A DNA stretch of 64,000 bases from Prunella strophiata (lineage: Eukaryota > Chordata > Aves > Passeriformes > Prunellidae), in the NCBI GenBank assembly GCA_036583965.1, contig JAZBQD010000001.1:21747569-21811568 (forward strand). Reading direction: 5' to 3'. Below, in pieces: positions 1 through 11,697 of this stretch. Under the pieces are notes generated by a model. That model saw only the letters and a program-made list of their open reading frames with translations. It was not told where the DNA came from and did no database searches. Position 1 is the stretch's first letter, and every line of letters starts with the position of its first letter. Both the position numbers and the translations under genes were made by a program.

Positions 1-1384
1 ACAAGAGTAAATACTCCAGCATTTATTACATATATTGGACACTAAACACTGAATTTTCTTTCCACTTCTTATCTCAACAGAGCCAACACATTCCAAAACA
101 CGGCATTAAAAGGATAATGGATTGCTGTGAACATGGGGTGAACTCGACGGCTTTCCTGTCATTTCCAAAACAGATTATGAAACAAAATCATTCCAATTCC
201 AGGCAATTCCCATCTAGCTTCCAGCAGCCACATGCTGTGCACCTCCACCTCACAACATTCCTGTGGAGGAATAAAATTCATCTCTGCAGCCCTACCTGCT
301 TTTGTGTTTATTCACAGATTTAACTTCTCTTTCCCCCCCTCATCCTCCAAGATTTACCTTTCTTCCCATTCTTTTCATATTTCTTGCCCACCCCTTTGTG
401 TCCTCCTGCTTTTGTTCAATCCATACTCTTACACTACCTGTCTTGGAGAAAATCTGAAGGACCAAATTCTCTTCATGGAACTGCAGATTGGGAAACACCT
501 CTGAGATTATGGAGTCCAACCTTTCCTGAAGTTGCAGCTTCCTGACAAAAAGGATTGGAGGTCATAACTAACCCAAACTAAGGAGCCTCTGAGGAGCAGG
601 TACAGTGATGCAATGGGGCACACAGGATCACACCCAGGCCTGGCAATGTCACCTCCACACCGAAGTGACCTTCATTGATTCACTGTTTCATACCCAATCT
701 GATCCGAGGCATGGAAACCCACTGGAGTGCATTAAAATGTCATGTTCCTAATGAAGCTGGTCTGGGAGACTGAGGAGCTGAGCTGGACGCTGCAGAGAGC
801 TGTTCCAGGAACTCTGACTTATGAGACAGGCACAGATAAGATTCCTGCACTCACACTGCTGGAGGCCTCATCATTTTCTGACACGTTATATTTCAAAGTA
901 CTCTTAATTTCCTCCAGTTATTTGGGGAGAAATGGTGCCGCAGTGCAGTGATTCCAGCCAGCCTTCCCTAAAGGATGCACTGAATGGGAACACTCATCCC
1001 CTGGAGTTTGCTTTCCAAGGGATGAGTCTGCCACCGTTGAGTTCCCTTTGTCGCTGTGGAATACACGGGGAGAAATCACAGGCGGTGAGGGCACCTCCCC
1101 ACACAGCAGTACTGTACATCCAACACAAAAATATCACAGTTTTCCCTGCTCCTGGGGGAGCATCAGCTCTCTAAAGACCCACACAGACAAAGCCATGCTG
1201 GTACAACAAGGAGAAAATGCTTTTAAAGAGAATTTGAAGTGCCATCCTCTCCTCCTGTTGGGAGGGCACCGGATCCTGTTCAAGGAACACACGCGGTGCC
1301 TCAGATGACCTCGCTCTTCATAAAGCTTGTGTGAAGCAGATGGATAGAAAAAATTCCTCCCTGTGAGGGGGGGAGGCTGTGGTA
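1..1384. other. Unique sequence, no gene recognised
   Basis: I see no repeat of a known family and no convincing exon here. The open frames are short, overlap each other on both strands and lack protein-like composition. Confidence 0.5.
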
Positions 1385-1535
1385 AAGTAGCTGTGGCTGC
1401 CCCTGGATCCCTGGAAGTGTCCAAGGCCAGGTTGGACAGGGCTTGGAGCAGCCTGGGACAGTGGAAGGTGTCCCTGCCCATGGCAGTGTGTAGGACAGGA
1501 CAGGCTTTAAGGTTCCTTCCAAATGAAACCATTCC
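1385..1535 (+). mobile_element. CR1 LINE, 3' end fragment
   Basis: The block reads 'AGCTGTGGCTGCCCCTGGAT', then the 'AAGGCCAGGTTGGACAGGGC' type segment, 'TGTCCCTGCCCATGGCA' and a decayed 'CTTTAAGGTTCCTTCC' tail. This is the order of the CR1 3' end in sense orientation. CR1 is the dominant avian non-LTR retrotransposon; copies are typically 5'-truncated and lack poly(A). No intact ORF remains. Confidence 0.9.
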
Positions 1536-1539
1536 ATAG

Positions 1540-1854
1540 CCTCACTAACAATAATCTCCTTGCTTCCAGCACCATGAAGAAGCTTTGGCCACACTCTCAC
1601 CTCAAGCCTGGAAGAGCAGAATCCTGAAGAACAACAGGACAGCTCTAAGGGTTCATCTCTTGTAAGATGCAACTTGTATTTGAACGAGGCAATCAACTCC
1701 AGCCTTTCCTACTTCCAGCAGGTTCTGGGCTCCAGTCATGGGTAAAACAGTAACTCACTTCTCACACAATCCAGCTGAACCTGCAAGTCCTAAATGGTTA
1801 CAACCAAGTTCAACAACTCCTCCTTCTACACAAACCAATGCTTTAAATAAAACA
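1540..1854. other. Unique spacer
   Basis: Nothing is recognised between the two CR1 copies. Confidence 0.4.
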
Positions 1855-2370
1855 TTACCAGAGGGAGGTGATTGTACTGGGCACTAGTGAGATCACATCC
1901 ATGTCCTGTGTCCAGTTCTCATGGCCAGAGAGCCCTGGAGGGGCTGGAGCGTGTCCAGGGAAGGGAACAGAGCTGGGGAAGGGGCTGGGAAGGGGCTCAG
2001 CCTGGAGAAAAGGAGGCTCAGGGGGGACCTTGTGGCTCTGCACAGCTCCTGACAGGAGGGGACAGCCAGGGGGGTCGGGCTCTGCTGCCAGGGAACAGGG
2101 ACAGGACAAGGGGAAACGGCCTCAGGCTGTGCCAGGGGAGGCTCAGCTTGGACAGCAGCAGGAATTTCTGCATGGAAAGGGTGCTCAGGCCTTGGCAGGG
2201 GCTGCCCAGGGAGCTTTGGAGTGCCCATCCCTGCAGGTGCCCCAGGAAGGGCTGGAGGTGGCACTCAGTGCTCTGGGCTGGGGACAAGGTGGGCACTGGG
2301 CACAGCTGGGACTCCATGGGCTGGCAGGGATTTTCCAGACTAAAAGATTCTGGGACTCCTGTGCTATGAA
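1855..2370 (+). mobile_element. CR1 LINE, about 500 bp 3' fragment
   Basis: This longer sense copy begins in the 'GTGTCCAGTTCTC' region and passes through 'CAGCCTGGAGAAAAGGAGGC', 'GGGACAGGACAAGGGGAAAC' and 'GAATTTCTGCATGGAAAGGG'. It ends near 'GATTCTGGGACTCCTGTG'. It is the GC-rich subfamily form common in songbirds. Open frames of 123-190 codons on both strands exist because the element is GC-rich and stop-poor; they are not genes. Confidence 0.92.
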
Positions 2371-3165
2371 AAGGTGTTCACTGGATTTCTCCAGAGTTAT
2401 TACCAAAATTATTTGTAAAGACACTTCCTTCAACTGTTAGCACATAGAGAACTGTAGGATGTTCTGAATATCTCCAAAATACGACTGTAAAGCAGAAGAT
2501 ATTTAAAATAAAATATGAAAATAAAAGAAAGCCTTTCTGATTTGGATAATCCATACAGATTCAGCGTTCCTAAATCAGAAAAAAAATATCACTCGGCCAT
2601 CTCTCTAAAATAACAGGGACACAGCATTCATTAGCTGGACTCACTGTCACCCTGTGCAGTTCATTAAGGATGCTGCTTTCTCTGTTCACACAGGAAACTG
2701 TTTAGAATTCCGCTGGACCTGCTCAGGCTTCCCTTTCACTAGAGCTGGAAAGGAAAAAACCTCCAGATAATGAAAGCCAAACATCTGGCACATTCAGCAA
2801 ACACTTGCATCCTAATGATGGGGGAGAGAAGTCATCCCTCTCATCAGCTCATTTCATGCCAGTCGTGTGGGTGGGGTGCAGGAGATGGGGAGCACAGAAG
2901 CCTCTCTTCATCCCCCACCAAACTCTTGGATTGGGATCTAAAGGAGGGATATGCACTGACGCTGCTCACTGGGTTGGCATTCCCACAGGGAAAAGGACAT
3001 ATTTCAGGGATTAGATGTCATATTTTTATATATATTTACATGGTCTGAGAGAAAGAACAAGGCCAGGAGCAAGGCACATTGAAGGCAGTCCTGAGCAGGG
3101 ACACTGAAGGCAAAATAAACCTACAAACCTTGCAGCCACACAGAGCAGTTCAGTTTCCTGGCATT
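2371..3165. other. Unique sequence, no gene recognised
   Basis: AT-rich DNA (about 2440-2640) followed by mixed sequence. No repeat family or exon is recognised. Confidence 0.4.
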
Positions 3166-3169
3166 GATG

Positions 3170-3605
3170 CTTAAAGGGCTGAAGCCTCTCTGCTCTGAAG
3201 ACAGACTGAGTTGGGATTGTTCAGCCTGGAGAGGAGAAGGCTCCAGGGAGAGCTCAGAGTCCTTTCCAGCACCTAAAGGGGCTCCAGGAGAGCTGGAGAG
3301 GGACTTGGGTCAAGGGTTGGAGAGACAGGACACAGAGAATGGCTTCCCATGGCCAGAAGGTAGGGATGGATGGGATACTGGGAATTAGGAATTGTTCCCT
3401 GGCAGGGAGGGCAGGCCCTGGCACAGGGTGCCCAGAGCAGCTGTGGCTGCCCCTGGATCCCTGGCAGTGCCCAAGGCCAGGCTGGACTTTGGGGCTTGGA
3501 GCAGCCTGGGATAGGGGAAGTTGTCCCTGCCCATGGTAGGGGTGGCACTGGATGGGCAAAAGCCCCATCCAACCCAAACCAGTCTGGGATTCAATGCAGT
3601 TCCCT
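3170..3605 (+). mobile_element. CR1 LINE, about 430 bp 3' fragment
   Basis: The sense copy runs from 'GTTCAGCCTGGAGAGGAGAA' through 'CCCTGGCACAGGGTGCCCAG' and 'GCTGTGGCTGCCCCTGGATC' to 'CCATCCAACCCAAACCAG' and 'TCTGGGATTC'. The usual 'GGGCTTTAAGGTCCC' step just before the tail is altered. Long ORFs overlapping on both strands are by-products of its base composition. Confidence 0.92.
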
Positions 3606-3609
3606 TTGG

Positions 3610-4885
3610 GTCTGCTACAGGCGGCAGGGCCAAGCCAGGGCTCAAAACTCCCAGTGTTCCCACATGGATATCAAAGAGCTGCCACACCCAGCCCAGGGAG
3701 GAAAAGCCAGTTTCCCTCAGCAAAGCTGTGAAGACCCAGAAGCAGGGTCTAAAAGAGACAGGGTTGGGCTGAAGAGGATGCAGGCAGAGCTGGGATGAGG
3801 AGCAATCCCACTCCAAAGAGGGTGAGCATCCCTGCCAGGGAGAATGGCTCTTGGAAAGGCAGGGAGAGGCCTTGGTGGGAAGAACAAGCAGCTCCATGTG
3901 TCCCTTAGCACAAGGAAGAAGAGCAGGCATTGCTGATACCCATGATCACCTGTTTGGAGCCATTGAGAAGGACCATCTCCAAAAGCTTTCCAAAAAAAGG
4001 CCACAGGGAAAAGGATGTGAGGCTTTTCTCACACTTTTAGGAGAGGAAGAAGAGCAGTAAGGACAGGAACTGGGAGGGTTCACCTATCTCTGTTCACAGA
4101 GACATCTCCAAGCTATCCCTCATGGAACTATCTGGCATTGAGCTAAGGGAGGAGGGAAAAAGAAATATATTCTCCCTAAAAAGAAGCAACAGGTTCCACC
4201 CACATGATGGTTTGTGCTGCTTCTCAGCTGCCTGACGCTGATCTAAGGCCAAGATTGTGCTAGGCCTTGGATGAACCCCTGGAAAGCTCTGAGAGCAGTG
4301 GTAGCAGCCCTCAGTTTTGCCTGGTGTCAGCTGAGACAATTGCAGCAATTACTGCGCTCTCCCACGGCTCATAAATTGCAGCGATGTGGGCTCTACTCTC
4401 CAGCTGAGGCTGGGAAATTGGGGCAATTCCAAGCTATTAAACTGGAAGTTCCAGGGCCATAACTTCTTATCCTGCTCCCTGCATTAAAGGAGAGCATTGC
4501 CTGTGGTGTGTTCAACATGCAAGTAAATCAGATCCACCCGGGAGCAGAGGACAGGAGTCAAGGTTAAGGGAGAAGCACGTCCTCACTGCTTGTTTCCTGG
4601 CACACCTGGGACAAGCACAGTCTGCTCGAGACTTTTGGCTGCATTTCAAGCAGTTCATGGAGCACAAAAGACTGCAAAAGCAACACCAAGGCCCATCTTA
4701 GCTCTTTGGAAAACAAACTGGACTCTGCATGGGTCGGATTGGGTCACGGCAGCACAAATTAAACCAGGTTTTAATGGTGCAGCAGAAGCAGACAGGGCCA
4801 TCCACATCCTGCTTCCACCAGGCACAGCACTGGGTGTCCAGCCAGCTCAAACTCCTCTAGATCTGCCAAAGAGAGGGCTCTCTAT
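3610..4885. other. Unique sequence, no gene recognised
   Basis: Mixed-composition DNA without recognised repeats. The frames at 3717-4004 and 4590-4925 have no recognisable domain, and I do not call them genes. Confidence 0.4.
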
Positions 4886-4887
4886 CA

Positions 4888-4968
4888 AAGAATCATGGAG
4901 CGGTTTGGATTGGGAGGGACATTAAAGATCATCCAGTCCAAAACCCTCTTCCCTAGGCAGGGACACCT
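4888..4968 (-). mobile_element. CR1 LINE 3' end, minus strand
   Basis: The plus strand shows the antisense CR1 tail: 'GAATCATGGAGCGG', then 'GATCATCCAGTCC' and 'GGCAGGGACACCT'. It ends where the neighbouring SINE begins, so the SINE appears to have landed in or beside this copy. Confidence 0.8.
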
Positions 4969-5098
4969 CAGAATATTCTTAGTTAGAAGGGACCCACAAG
5001 GATCATGGAGCCCAGCTCTTAAGTAAATGGTCCATACAGGGATTGAACCCACAACCTCAGTGATATTAGCACCATGCCCTAACCAACTCAGAGCCCCT
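4969..5098 (-). mobile_element. tRNA-Ile/CR1 chimeric SINE (TguSINE1-type)
   Basis: On the minus strand the element starts with a tRNA-like head, about 5098 down to 5028. It has an A box ('GAGTTGGTTAGGGCATGG'), an isoleucine-type anticodon loop ('GCTAATATCAC') and a B box ('GTGGGTTCAATCCC'), and it closes with 'TATGGACCA'. The CR1-like tail (about 5027-4969) reads 'GATCCTTGTGGGTCCC' and 'AGAATATTCTGAGG'. A tRNA-Ile head fused to a CR1 tail, which lets the CR1 enzyme mobilise it, is the structure described for TguSINE1 in zebra finch. The A box and B box carry substitutions, so this is a decayed insertion and not a functional tRNA gene. Confidence 0.85.
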
Positions 5099-5520
5099 TC
5101 CATCCTTGATGCAAACCGCACAGCATCCCATGGCACCCCTCCAGCCTCCCTCACCCCCTCGAGTGTCAGCTTGCTGGGAATTACATCACACAGAGCATCT
5201 CCCCTGCCAGGGCCTCACAATATCCATCATTTGGGCAAGCAGCAGCTCTGGAGAAGACAAATTTTATATTCCCACACTCTGACACCCTGGCAAGGATGAA
5301 TTAACATTATTTTTCTGCAGGCCCACCCTAAGAGTCAGCCCCACCACTACCAACAGCTTCACTGCATGTTCAGGCCAGAAGTAGGGAAACAGAGAGAGGA
5401 CTTTGTGCAGCTTTGTGCAACTTCATAACTTCAGAGGTAGGTCAGGTATGCTGTAATCCTACTCTTTTTGGGACTGCAGAATCAAGTTCTGAATAGTGTT
5501 AAGTGCTACAGAGTAGAATG
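5099..5520. other. Unique sequence, no gene recognised
   Basis: Nothing is recognised beyond short frames. Confidence 0.35.
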
Positions 5521-5525
5521 ATCAT

Positions 5526-5690
5526 GGGGAATTTTTGTTGTAATTGTGATGAAGGGTCGAGGGGTGGATTTTGGGTAAATTGTTCATTTTTGTTCTGTGT
5601 TGTGTTGGTTTTGGTGTTGGGAAGTTTGTTTGATTGTTTCTGTTGTTTTAAGTGAAGGTTGTGTGATGAATGTGGATTTTAATGATAATT
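5526..5690. repeat. C-depleted G/T-rich tract
   Basis: About 165 bases of the plus strand contain only about four cytosines by my count, with many TTGTT, GTGTT and TTGGT words. No simple period is visible. This is a strong strand asymmetry (G and T on plus, A and C on minus), not an ordinary microsatellite. It ends near 'CCTTAAATAAGG', a short inverted repeat at about 5699-5710. Confidence 0.7.
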
Positions 5691-5710
5691 CTTAAATACC
5701 TTAAATAAGG

Positions 5711-6752
5711 TTTCCAACACAGTGTCCACTCAACAACAGCCCTGACCAGTTCATTAACTGGTTTCCAGAGAATGCTGTGATGACCTTACCTGGTTCACAG
5801 TGATTTCATCCCTGCCCAGGCTGCACCAGAGCAAGGAGAAACAGAAGTTGAGGCACATAAGTGGTGCTGAACACAGAGTATTATAATAATAAACATAGTA
5901 TTATTTGCTGTACACAGCATTTTTAAAGCAAATGCTCAGGGAACTTCAGAAACAGAGCACCAAGTGTGGGATAAACTTATTAAAAGCTTCTAAAGGAAGG
6001 ATACAATGTGAGAGTACCTCACCAAATTAAAATTAAGTGTGGGTTATTTATGAACCAGGGACATAAATTTATGGACCAAGATCCAAGCTCCCAACCTTTA
6101 TGTCATACAGCAGCTGTTTGATTTGGCTGGTCCCCAGGCTGGGAGAGCTCTGCTGCTGGCTGTGCCCAAGTTGGGAATGCAGGGATTTCTCCAGTTTTTG
6201 ACATGGATTCAGAGTCCATTTTCCTGGGACCAGCAGTGCAGCGGGTCCAGCGCTCACTGCCACAGCTCAAAACTTTACATTGACACCAGAAGGGAATTAA
6301 AAACAGTCAACTCCCCTCCCTAAACCTTTCCCCTGCCAAACACTTCTGCCAGAGGACACAAATCTCACAGGTGGGATTCAGGGAATGCACAGGACCTGCA
6401 GACCATGGCAGGATCAGGAGCTGCCACTGGGGAAATCTAAATTCCTCCACATCCCAGTGTCTTGGCCTCAGCACACTCAGTCTGTACCAAACCATTTTTG
6501 TCACAGTGAATCACCCAAAATTACAGCTCCAATAGCTCATGGATTGTCACAATCCTGCTTTATTCAGGCCTCATTTTGAGCTAAGATAGTGGAAGTGCTT
6601 AAAAATTATAACATTTCTTTAACTCAGAACCTAATGTGTGCTTGTGTGCTGGGAGAAAAAAGAGCACTCCCAAGAAATGGTAATTTTTGGAAATGCAAAA
6701 GGTGTTGCAGCATCTCAAGTGTCACAGAGGAAGAAGATTCAGCTGCCATGGC
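5711..6752. other. Unique sequence, no gene recognised
   Basis: AT-rich intergenic or intronic type DNA; no recognised family. Confidence 0.35.
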
Positions 6753-7160
6753 TTCAAATCCAAAGCTCTCGTGATATCCCAGAGACAGAACAGTTCCAGG
6801 AAGAAAAGCCACTACAGAAGTTCAAATCCAAAGCTCTGGTTCAATCCCAGAGACAGAGCAGTTCCAGGAGGAAAAGCCACTACAGAAGTTCAAATCCAAA
6901 GCTCTAGTGATATCCCAGAGACAGAACAGTTCTAGGAAGAAAAGCCACTAAGGAAGTTCAAATCCAAAGCTCTAGTGATATCCCAGAGACAGAACAGTTC
7001 TAGGAGGAAAAGCCACTAAGGAAGTTCAGATCCAAAGCTCTGGTTCAATCCCAGAGATTGAACAGCTCCAGGAGGAAAAGCCACTACAGAATATCAAAGC
7101 CAAAGCTCTGGTGATATCCCAGAGACAGAACAGTTCCAAGAGGAAAAGTCACTGCAGAAT
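6753..7160. repeat. 68-bp x 6 minisatellite
   Basis: Units begin at 6753, 6821, 6889, 6957, 7025 and 7093, all exactly 68 bases apart. Each carries 'TTCAAATCCAAAGCTCT', then 'ATCCCAGAGACAGA', 'CAGTTCCAGGAGGAAAAGCC' and 'ACTACAGAAG', with substitutions but no net indels. There are two unit types: 'GTGATATCCC' in units 1, 3, 4 and 6, and 'GTTCAATCCC' in units 2 and 5. Because 68 is not a multiple of three, successive units are read in different frames, so the overlapping ORFs (6638-6935) are not a repeat protein. Confidence 0.97.
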
Positions 7161-8620
7161 TTCACTTTATGAAAAGTGGGTGTGGTAATAAAAACCATTA
7201 TAAAATGTCAATGGACATTTTGTGCTTTAATAGAGCTCACAATTATTTCTGGATATTGTGATGTAAAAGTTTTCTTCTCAAAAGCCTAGGATTTTTGTAC
7301 TGGAACCTTGCAGCTCTGTCTCCTTCCATCAAATCCACAGTTTGGATCTATGTGTGCATGAACTTGGGACCACCTTACACTGGAGGAAATAAAATCTAAA
7401 ATATCTTCTCTACAGAGGGACCAGAGCAGCAGCATTTGAAGGGATGTGTTCTGAGGAATGCCTGTGCTACATCAGGACAGAGCAAACAAATCCTACATCC
7501 CTTGTGCTCCCCAGATGAAATAAACTCTGATTACTCAGTTTTGTGAGAGCCACAGTTAATGGCAGGTTGGAAACATTGATGCTGTTCCCACGTCTGTCCT
7601 AATCTGGGGCAGAATTTTTCCATTTTGGTTCTCTCAAAGAGCTGCCAGAAAGGCAAAACCATTGGGGCATCCAACAAACTTGATCTTACTGCTTCTCCAG
7701 ACGTGAGCAGAGAAGATTGTCCAAAGGATTTTCCCTTGGAGACAGAGACAGGGAGCCAGAAAAGAGCCATATGTTAAATTTCAATATTGGCTGTGATCAA
7801 AATCACTCTGGGAAGGGCTGATCCAGGCAAATTGCATTGGGGGGCAGTAATGCCTTAAACTGGAAGCAACACATGGGTGGCTGTGGTGTCCTTAAGGGAA
7901 TTAAAAACTCTTTAGAAATTGGGCCACTGTTGGGGAATTTCATTTTCCAGATACAAAGAAGAAAAATTACAAATAGCAGCTTAATTTGTGTGCTCTCATA
8001 GAGGATTGATCCAGCAGGAAACCTTTGTATCTGGGAGAAATAAGGTTAATTCATTCTCAGTTTGGAGAGGATTTGCTGACAGAAAATAAACTGGATTTGA
8101 ATGATAATCAGCTGATTAAACAAGATGGAAAAACAAAAGAAAAAGGGGTTGTAATTAAGGGTTGTCAGCATTTATTTGGAAATAAAAAAAATAAGAAATT
8201 AAGGGAAAAAAACTAGAAAAATCAACTGAAATGAGAATCTCAGGTATCTGAAAATGAAGGAGGCCCAGAAATCTTTAAATACCAGGTGCCAAATATTCCA
8301 AAGAAAAAAGAGGGAGGGAAAGACTCTCAAGATGAAGGACTCTGTATGGGTGCACAGCTAACAGGGAACTACCTCCAACATTAGAAGGCTTTTCAAAGAA
8401 ACCTATGGAGTTTTACAAAAGCCTAAAACCAGACACAATGAAAAAGTTAAAAGAAAATCTAGGGAGAATTGGTGTAAGAGAATCTCAGGAAGATCTCCAA
8501 GAATGCAGTATTTTCCTGGTTTTGAGAACTTTATGAAGATTTTTGGGTGATCTGTGAAGGCAGGGGTCAGAAAAAGAACAATCTGGGTTTCTCTGCAGCA
8601 AAATGGGTATTTTGGGAAGG
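7161..8620. other. Unique AT-rich sequence, no gene recognised
   Basis: No repeat family is recognised. The frame at 8025-8216 is Lys/Asn-rich low-complexity sequence from A-rich DNA. Confidence 0.35.
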
Positions 8621-8627
8621 CTAATCA

Positions 8628-8682
8628 CCAAATCATTAAGGTTGGAAAGGACCTCCAAGGTCATCAAATCCAGTGAGTCCAA
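8628..8682 (-). mobile_element. CR1 LINE 3' tip, minus strand
   Basis: A short antisense fragment: 'CAAATCATTAAGGTTGGAAA', 'GGACCTCCAAGGTCATC' and 'AAATCCAGTGAGTCC'. This is the reverse complement of the CR1 3' terminus. Confidence 0.75.
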
Positions 8683-8689
8683 GTACAAA

Positions 8690-9665
8690 GGACATTTTTG
8701 ACCTTGTTTTCAGTAAGGGTGTTGATATTTACCAGGGGAGGAGAGGGAAGGGGGTGAGTGGTGAAGAAATTAAAATTAAAAAAGAAATTAAATAAAATAT
8801 AAAGAAATACAAAGGTACAAAAGAAGAAATCATCATAAAGGGAATAAAAGCTGTAGGGGTATTAAAGTCAAAGGCAGAGTTTGGAAACACAGGGCACACA
8901 AAATTGAACACCACTCAGACATTTCCTTTAACTGGGATACTGCAGACAATTAAAGAGCAGGGAATTAATTATTCATGCTTAAGAGAAAAATTCTCTCCAA
9001 GCCTACCTCACTTCCTTTAGTGGCACAGAGACCCCAAGTGCTCTTTCCTTTAAGTTTCTTTCCAAAGGCATGAAAGCACTGGGAAATATGACCAAATTTC
9101 TTATTATTCAGCACAAGGTAGCTCGTGAGAGACTAACTGAGAGATTACTTCACCAGATAACATTCCCCAAACGCTGGAGATCCCATTAATCTGGGGTTTA
9201 GCTGAGTATTCAGCAGTGTCACGTGGGAAACTGGGAGTTAAGCTGCAACCAGCAGAGGCATTTAGGGGTAGGTGAGCATCTGGTTCATGGGGAGACAACA
9301 GCAGAAGTCCTGAAAACTTAAGTGATTATTAGAGGGTCTTAAAATTCAGGCTTGGAACTGATCCCATTAAACATTTCAGTATTAACTGTGTCACTGATGG
9401 CAGGGACAGGTTGATCCTATGTGACACAGCGGGGACACAGGACTCGAGAAGGGGCCATGGATAGCACCCAGAAATAATTGGAGGCTCTGAAGGACTAAAG
9501 AAACAGAAGCAGAATAAATTCAGAGAGGCATAGCTCAGGGTCAGGTACTCAGAGAGTGCAAGACATTTCCTGGAGGGCTGTGAAGAGCCCAGTGGAAACC
9601 ACCGAGGAGGAGCAGGGAGTGCGAGTTAATTCCAGTGGAATGATAAAACTTCCCTTTTTTTTTTC
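8690..9665. other. Unique sequence, no gene recognised
   Basis: Includes an A-rich stretch (8760-8830). No exon or repeat family is recognised. Confidence 0.35.
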
Positions 9666-9679
9666 CCATGGAGTGACAA

Positions 9680-9945
9680 GGGGGAACAGCTTGCCACAGC
9701 CAGAGGGCAGGGATGGATGGGATATTGGGAATTAGGAATTGTTCCTTTTGAGGGTGGGCAGGCCCTGGCACAGGGTGCCCAGAGCAGCTGTGGCTGCCCC
9801 TGGATCCCTGGCAGTGCCCAAGGCCAGACTGGACACTGGGGCTTGGAGCAGCCTGGGATAGTGGGAGGTGTCCCTGCTCATGGCAGGGGTGGCACTGGAT
9901 GGGCTTTAAGGTCCCTTCCAGTCCAAACCCATCTGGGATTCTAAA
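9680..9945 (+). mobile_element. CR1 LINE, about 265 bp 3' fragment
   Basis: The sense copy runs 'GGGCAGGCCCTGGCACAGGG', 'AGCTGTGGCTGCCCCTGGAT', 'GGCACTGGATGGGCTTTAAG' and ends at 'CATCTGGGATTCTA'. It closely resembles the copies at 3170, 38635 and 40755, which suggests one subfamily. Confidence 0.93.
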
Positions 9946-9949
9946 AACC

Positions 9950-11660
9950 AACAGCCCAACCCCATCCTCGTTTTTGGAAGGGCTCAGTGATGACACCAGG
10001 AGAGATTTGGCATTAAGGCAGCAGTACCAGCCCCACAGCTGCAGATGCAGATGGTCCTTCCCAGTCTGAGGCTCCTAATGCACATTTAAAATGATGAACT
10101 CAGAACCAGTGGTGCTAAAACTGGCTCCAAACATCAGCGTTGCCACCTCTCAGCCCCAAAAGTTCACTGGTGCAATTAAACTACACCAGTGCCCTTCACA
10201 AATCCACTCTTTGTGAAAATTTGCTCTTTTTTCTTGCTTTTTTTTAAATAAAACTGATGATTGCGAATAAGAGCCTTTCATAAACACACACACAAAAAAA
10301 TACTAATCCACAATTTAAAAAGCAAGTTAAAAGTGGACATCTCAAACCACAGCCTGCAGCACAAAAGGAATTAATTTACACATTATACCTTTAACCCTTA
10401 CAACAATTTAGCTGTACAGCAAGCTATGGCCAGAATACAGCACAGCCACTTAGTTTTATTTTTCATCTAAAGAGCTTAAATTTTGTTCATTTCACATTAT
10501 TTGAAAGTAGTTGTGAGGAAAATTTTCTTCAGTATAAAGACCCATCTCCTATTCCTGAAAGAAGACATTACCAGACAATCCCAGACACCTGGATGTTCAT
10601 AAAAAGAAAAATGAGAGAAAAAAGAAGAAATTCTAAACCTCCACTTTTACACCAGAAGGAAAAAAAAAAAAAAAGGCTCTAAAGCCTTCCCACCTTTCCA
10701 AGGAACATTAAAAAATTTTGCAGCACAATTTTCCAGGCGACTGCCTTTGTGGCAGAGCCATTACACCTGAGCAAATATGACACAAGGTGACAATACAATT
10801 ATTCCAAGCAATGATTTAGCACGAGTAGAGCACCATAAAGAAGATATCAAGCCCCAAACTTCTCCACAGACTGCACATTGCCTCTCCAAGGGTAAGGTGT
10901 GAAACACAGCACCTGGGAGGAACTTTCTTGCCTCAGCAGCTCCAGACAAGAGCTGGGAGTGGAGGCTTCATCCTTGAGCAGAGCTGTCCTCTCCTTAAAT
11001 TCCACTCTTATTTCTTAGGGGTGCACCTGCCAAGCCACAGGGATCATGTTCCTGAAACCTGAGAGCTACCATGCACAGATAAAATGCATCAAATAACCCC
11101 TGGCTCACCGTTCTGCTGCCTCCCCTGGCAAAGAAAACCCCAAAGCCACCCTGAAATTCTGATAAGAGGAACTGAGAATTCACAGGCAAAGCCTCCAGCT
11201 CTCCAAAGTGAGACTCCACTGCGTGAAAGTCCAGGCCATTAATATTATTAATTATTTACCACATCTCCTGTAATATCAGCTTGCCAGCTCCACCAATCAG
11301 CTGGCTTTATGGGAAGGAAGGAAACGTGGACTTGGGGTTACCCTTCCACAGGGAATGTTATGCTCCTGTGACAACACAGCATCTTAAACTACCATCTCCC
11401 TTGATGTGGAGAAATACAAACACACACTTCCCCTCTGCCTTCAAATGCTACATCAAGTTTACTTGTTTACAGTTTACTTGTTTGCACTTGCTTACAGTCC
11501 CCCAGATTAAATGGGATGCAGTAATCACTGAAATTCCCCTTTTTTTAAAAAAAAAAAAAATCAGAAGTAATGGCAGCATGGCAATCAACAAAAGGCAAGG
11601 AATATGCAGGATTCCGTGAACAGTTAATTACTAAAGTAATACCAAATTAACAGACAAGGA
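9950..11660. other. Unique sequence with short A-rich runs
   Basis: Contains poly(A) runs (10662-10674, 11547-11560) and AT-rich segments. No gene or repeat family is recognised. Confidence 0.35.
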
Positions 11661-11663
11661 ACA

Positions 11664-11666
<3 letters not shown>

Positions 11667-11697
<31 letters not shown>

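Noticed and set aside
1868..2440. Overlapping 190, 165 and 123-codon ORFs
   Set aside because: All fall within one sense CR1 copy; GC-rich, stop-poor sequence opens both strands.
5028..5098. Functional tRNA-Ile gene on the minus strand
   Set aside because: It continues directly into a CR1-like tail and carries substitutions in the stems; it is the head of a SINE.
6638..6935. Repeat protein with SHYRSSNP-like units
   Set aside because: The 68-bp period changes frame each unit, so no single frame encodes all repeats.
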